From Deltaproteobacteria bacterium (GTDB taxonomy: Bacteria; Myxococcota_A; UBA796; SXON01), in NCBI GenBank assembly GCA_947484175.1, contig CANKOI010000019.1:1-52692 (forward strand): a stretch of DNA of 52,692 bases, in the 5' to 3' direction. Positions 51,121 through 52,692 of the stretch are shown piece by piece; the stretch's first letter is position 1; each line of letters opens with the position of its first letter. The notes below the pieces were generated by a model, which saw only the letters and a list, made by a program, of their open reading frames with translations, searched no databases and was not told the origin of the DNA. The position numbers and the translations under genes are program-made.

Positions 51121-51957
51121 GTGCTCCCCTTCCTCTTCTCCACCGCCTGCGCCCCACCCGAATCGGGGGAGTGCGCCCTCAGCGACGCCCCGCAGCTCTT
51201 GGTCGTGCGCGCGCTCCACATCGCCGTGGCCGAAGAAACCGGCGTCTCCGAGGGTTTTGATCAGGACGGTGCGGTGTCGACGGAAAACGGCCCCACCGGG
51301 TGCGGGATCGCCGACTACACCTCCCCCTCGGGCGAGCCGGGCATCGACAACGCATTTTCGCGTCTCGTGCCAGCGTTGAACGCGACCGAGGCGCGCCTCT
51401 CTACGATCGAGAGTCTGGTGCAGGCCAGCATCGACAGCGGTGAGCTGCTCATCGCCATCGAGGTGGGCGGGGTGGAGAGTTGGGAGTCCGACGAGTGCGT
51501 AGCGGTGGAGCTGGGGCAGGCCGACGCAGGCGGCGCGCTGATGCTGGGGACCGACGGCTTCCTACTGGACGGACAGACGTTCGCCCGCGACGACGACGCG
51601 CCCACAGACCGCCTCGAAGGGGCGGCCATCAAAGACGGCACGCTCTCCGCCTCCGGGCTGTCGATCAACCTGCCCGTGCAAATCCTCGACGTCGCCTTGG
51701 AGTTGCCGGTCCGCGACGGGCTGCTGGTGCTCACGCCTACCGGCGACGACGCCTACGAGGGGCTTCTGGCCGGCGCGATCAGCGCAGACTTCATCCTCGA
51801 GGTGGCCAGCGGCGGGGGCATCGACGACACCGTCGGCGACCTGATGAGCACGCTTCTGGTGACGAACGCCGACCTGCCCGACGAATCGGGGAGCGCCTGT
51901 AAGGCAGTGAGCATGACCATCGGGTTTGAGGCGGTGGGGGGGTACTACTTTGAGTGA
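51121..51957 (+). CDS. Lipoprotein, unknown
   Basis: 278 residues from a GTG at 51121. A short hydrophobic start ends in a lipobox (STAC). The mature part is acidic and beta-rich with Asp/Gly-rich loops (TGCGIADYTSPSG, GTDGFLLDGQTF, ILEVASGGGIDDTVG) and three further Cys. No family is recognised. CGTTACA (51098-51104) may be its -10 element. Confidence 0.65.
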   Translation: MLPFLFSTACAPPESGECALSDAPQLLVVRALHIAVAEETGVSEGFDQDGAVSTENGPTGCGIADYTSPSGEPGIDNAFSRLVPALNATEARLSTIESLVQASIDSGELLIAIEVGGVESWESDECVAVELGQADAGGALMLGTDGFLLDGQTFARDDDAPTDRLEGAAIKDGTLSASGLSINLPVQILDVALELPVRDGLLVLTPTGDDAYEGLLAGAISADFILEVASGGGIDDTVGDLMSTLLVTNADLPDESGSACKAVSMTIGFEAVGGYYFE

Positions 51958-52015
51958 GGGTGCCAACCCCAAGCCCGCGCTCGCGGGTCGGGCCGCGGTG
52001 GTCTAACCTGACTAG

Positions 52016-52270
52016 ATGGACCAGATCCCGCTGTCGGACGCCAAGGCTCGGTTCTCCGAGGTGGTGCGCATGGTGCGCCGGCGTGGCGAGGGGGTGGTCG
52101 TCACGGTTGATGGTCGGCCGGCGGTACGCATCGTTCCGGTGTCGGAAGACCCGAAGCCGCTCACGTCCGCGGAGCTTGCGGCCGAGCGAGTGATCCTCGA
52201 CGCGATCCGCACGCAAGCCCTGCCCGGGGAGTTCGACGCCGTGGCCCTCGTCGGCCAGGGACGACGGTGA
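52016..52270 (+). CDS. Phd/YefM-type antitoxin
   Basis: 84 residues. The N-terminal Phd/YefM fold is clear: MDQIPLSDAKARFSEVVRMV, RGEGVVVTVDGRPAVRIVPV. The C-terminal about 35 residues would wrap the toxin. Such antitoxins bind DNA and repress their own operon. The TGA overlaps a GTG that opens a broken VapC gene (GTGA), the standard layout of a toxin-antitoxin pair. TCTAACC (52002-52008) may be its -10 element. Confidence 0.88.
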   Translation: MDQIPLSDAKARFSEVVRMVRRRGEGVVVTVDGRPAVRIVPVSEDPKPLTSAELAAERVILDAIRTQALPGEFDAVALVGQGRR

Positions 52271-52402
52271 GCGCCGTCCTCGACGGCTTCCGTACTCGTA
52301 GCGTCCCTGTCGCCCGCCGAGGGCAGCCACGCGCGCGCCCTCAGCGCCATTGACCGACTGGTTGCGTCAGCCCTAGAGGTGCCGCTGGTGGGCGGCGCCT
52401 GA
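52267..52402 (+). pseudogene. Remnant of a VapC-type PIN toxin
   Basis: From GTG 52267 the frame reads VSAVLD, the start of a PIN toxin, including its first active-site Asp. Then one extra base (a G at about 52285) throws it out of frame. Skipping that base gives ASVLVASLSPAEGSHARAL, SAIDRLVASALEVPLVGGA and a TGA at 52400-52402. Family members have about 130 residues and three further acidic residues; these are absent. It is therefore frameshifted and truncated, surely inactive as it stands. The following 47 bases hold no gene. Confidence 0.72.
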
Positions 52403-52449
52403 GGGGACCGAGCCAGCCGCGCCACGTGCTGGCGTAGTTCTCGATCACG

Positions 52450-52692
52450 CTACCGCGCCCACAGCGAACCGCTCCGACTCCAACCCTCGCCCTGCACGTA
52501 GCAGCCGGTTCCATCGCGGGCGCTTGCATAGTCCGAGTGGCCAACCTCGCAGGCGGGGTAGTCGGCGAACACGTACGCGTCCCGGCTTGCCGCTGGACCT
52601 CGCGCTTGCAGCCCCACATTTGGTGTCGGAGTCGTCGGCTTTGCGGTGCGAACTGCAGCGGACGACGGTGATCGGGGGGTAGGTCGCACGCG
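52450..52692 (-). CDS. C-terminal part of an unknown protein, possibly exported
   Basis: The frame is open to the window edge; the first possible start in view is a GTG at 52689, but it may begin outside. The visible about 80 residues start Pro/Thr-rich (TPRSPSSAAVRTAKPTTPTPN), which looks like a linker, and end in a small domain: DAYVFADYPACEVGHSDYASARDGTGCY, VQGEGWSRSGSLWAR. Two Cys may form a disulfide. No family is recognised. Confidence 0.4.
   Translation of the reverse strand, partial: RVRPTPRSPSSAAVRTAKPTTPTPNVGLQARGPAASRDAYVFADYPACEVGHSDYASARDGTGCYVQGEGWSRSGSLWAR

Overview
The window is chromosomal DNA of a GC-rich, Gram-negative (diderm) bacterium. The gene content points to Myxococcota or a related deltaproteobacterial lineage; this is inference from style, not from a marker gene. 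The clues are an eukaryote-like Ser/Thr kinase with many FHA proteins, numerous exported lipoproteins with Asp-Thr/Asp-Ala repeat linkers just after the lipobox, parallel beta-helix surface proteins, a DUF4331 protein, and an outer-membrane Omp85/TamB pair. No rRNA, tRNA or convincing CRISPR-cas locus is present. Coding density is very high, with many 1-4 nt overlaps (ATGA, GTGA, TGATG). Most long antisense reading frames are GC-driven shadows of real genes.

Layout. 1-164: tail of an IS21-type IstB. 232-4894 (-): Ser/Thr kinase, vWA lipoprotein and membrane protein with a degenerate FHA domain, divergent from a second membrane FHA protein (4973-6601). 6635-8671: HelD-like RNA polymerase-recycling helicase, convergent with a sulfotransferase-DUF1214 fusion (8668-10557, -). 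10629-12789: DUF2779 nuclease-like protein followed at once by a double-FHA protein. 12824-15576: Cys-rich mini-lipoprotein and two tandem beta-helix lipoproteins. 15649-16633 (-): PIN-type toxin lacking its first active-site segment, plus its antitoxin. 16916-19550: TPR lipoprotein, HupE/UreJ-like membrane protein, small anchored protein. 19603-22093 (-): DUF4331 protein and beta-propeller-like lipoprotein. 22390-24875: small unknown protein, then a minus-strand operon with NagZ and methylmalonyl-CoA epimerase. 24926-31607: LURP-one-like protein, two FHA-TM-TPR proteins, a membrane sensor ending in a PilZ domain, and an M28 peptidase. 31515-34960: TrmH and a phosphodiester glycosidase (-), divergent from a sulfatase-fold protein and a lipoprotein (+). 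34972-39703 (-): three exported proteins of unknown role. 39760-46019 (-): TamB-like and TamA/Omp85-like proteins. 46089-50263 (+): RND adaptor and pump. 50343-52692: small-protein/nucleotidyltransferase pair, a lipoprotein, a Phd-type antitoxin with a wrecked VapC, and a partial exported protein.

Two themes stand out. The first is phosphothreonine signalling at the membrane: one kinase and five FHA proteins carrying about seven FHA-like domains, one set sharing an operon with a PilZ (c-di-GMP) sensor. The second is the cell envelope: Omp85/TamB biogenesis, RND efflux, peptidoglycan recycling (NagZ), and many lipoproteins. Two type II toxin-antitoxin loci both appear to keep an intact antitoxin beside a defective PIN toxin. 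All functions are read by eye from motifs; no searches were run.
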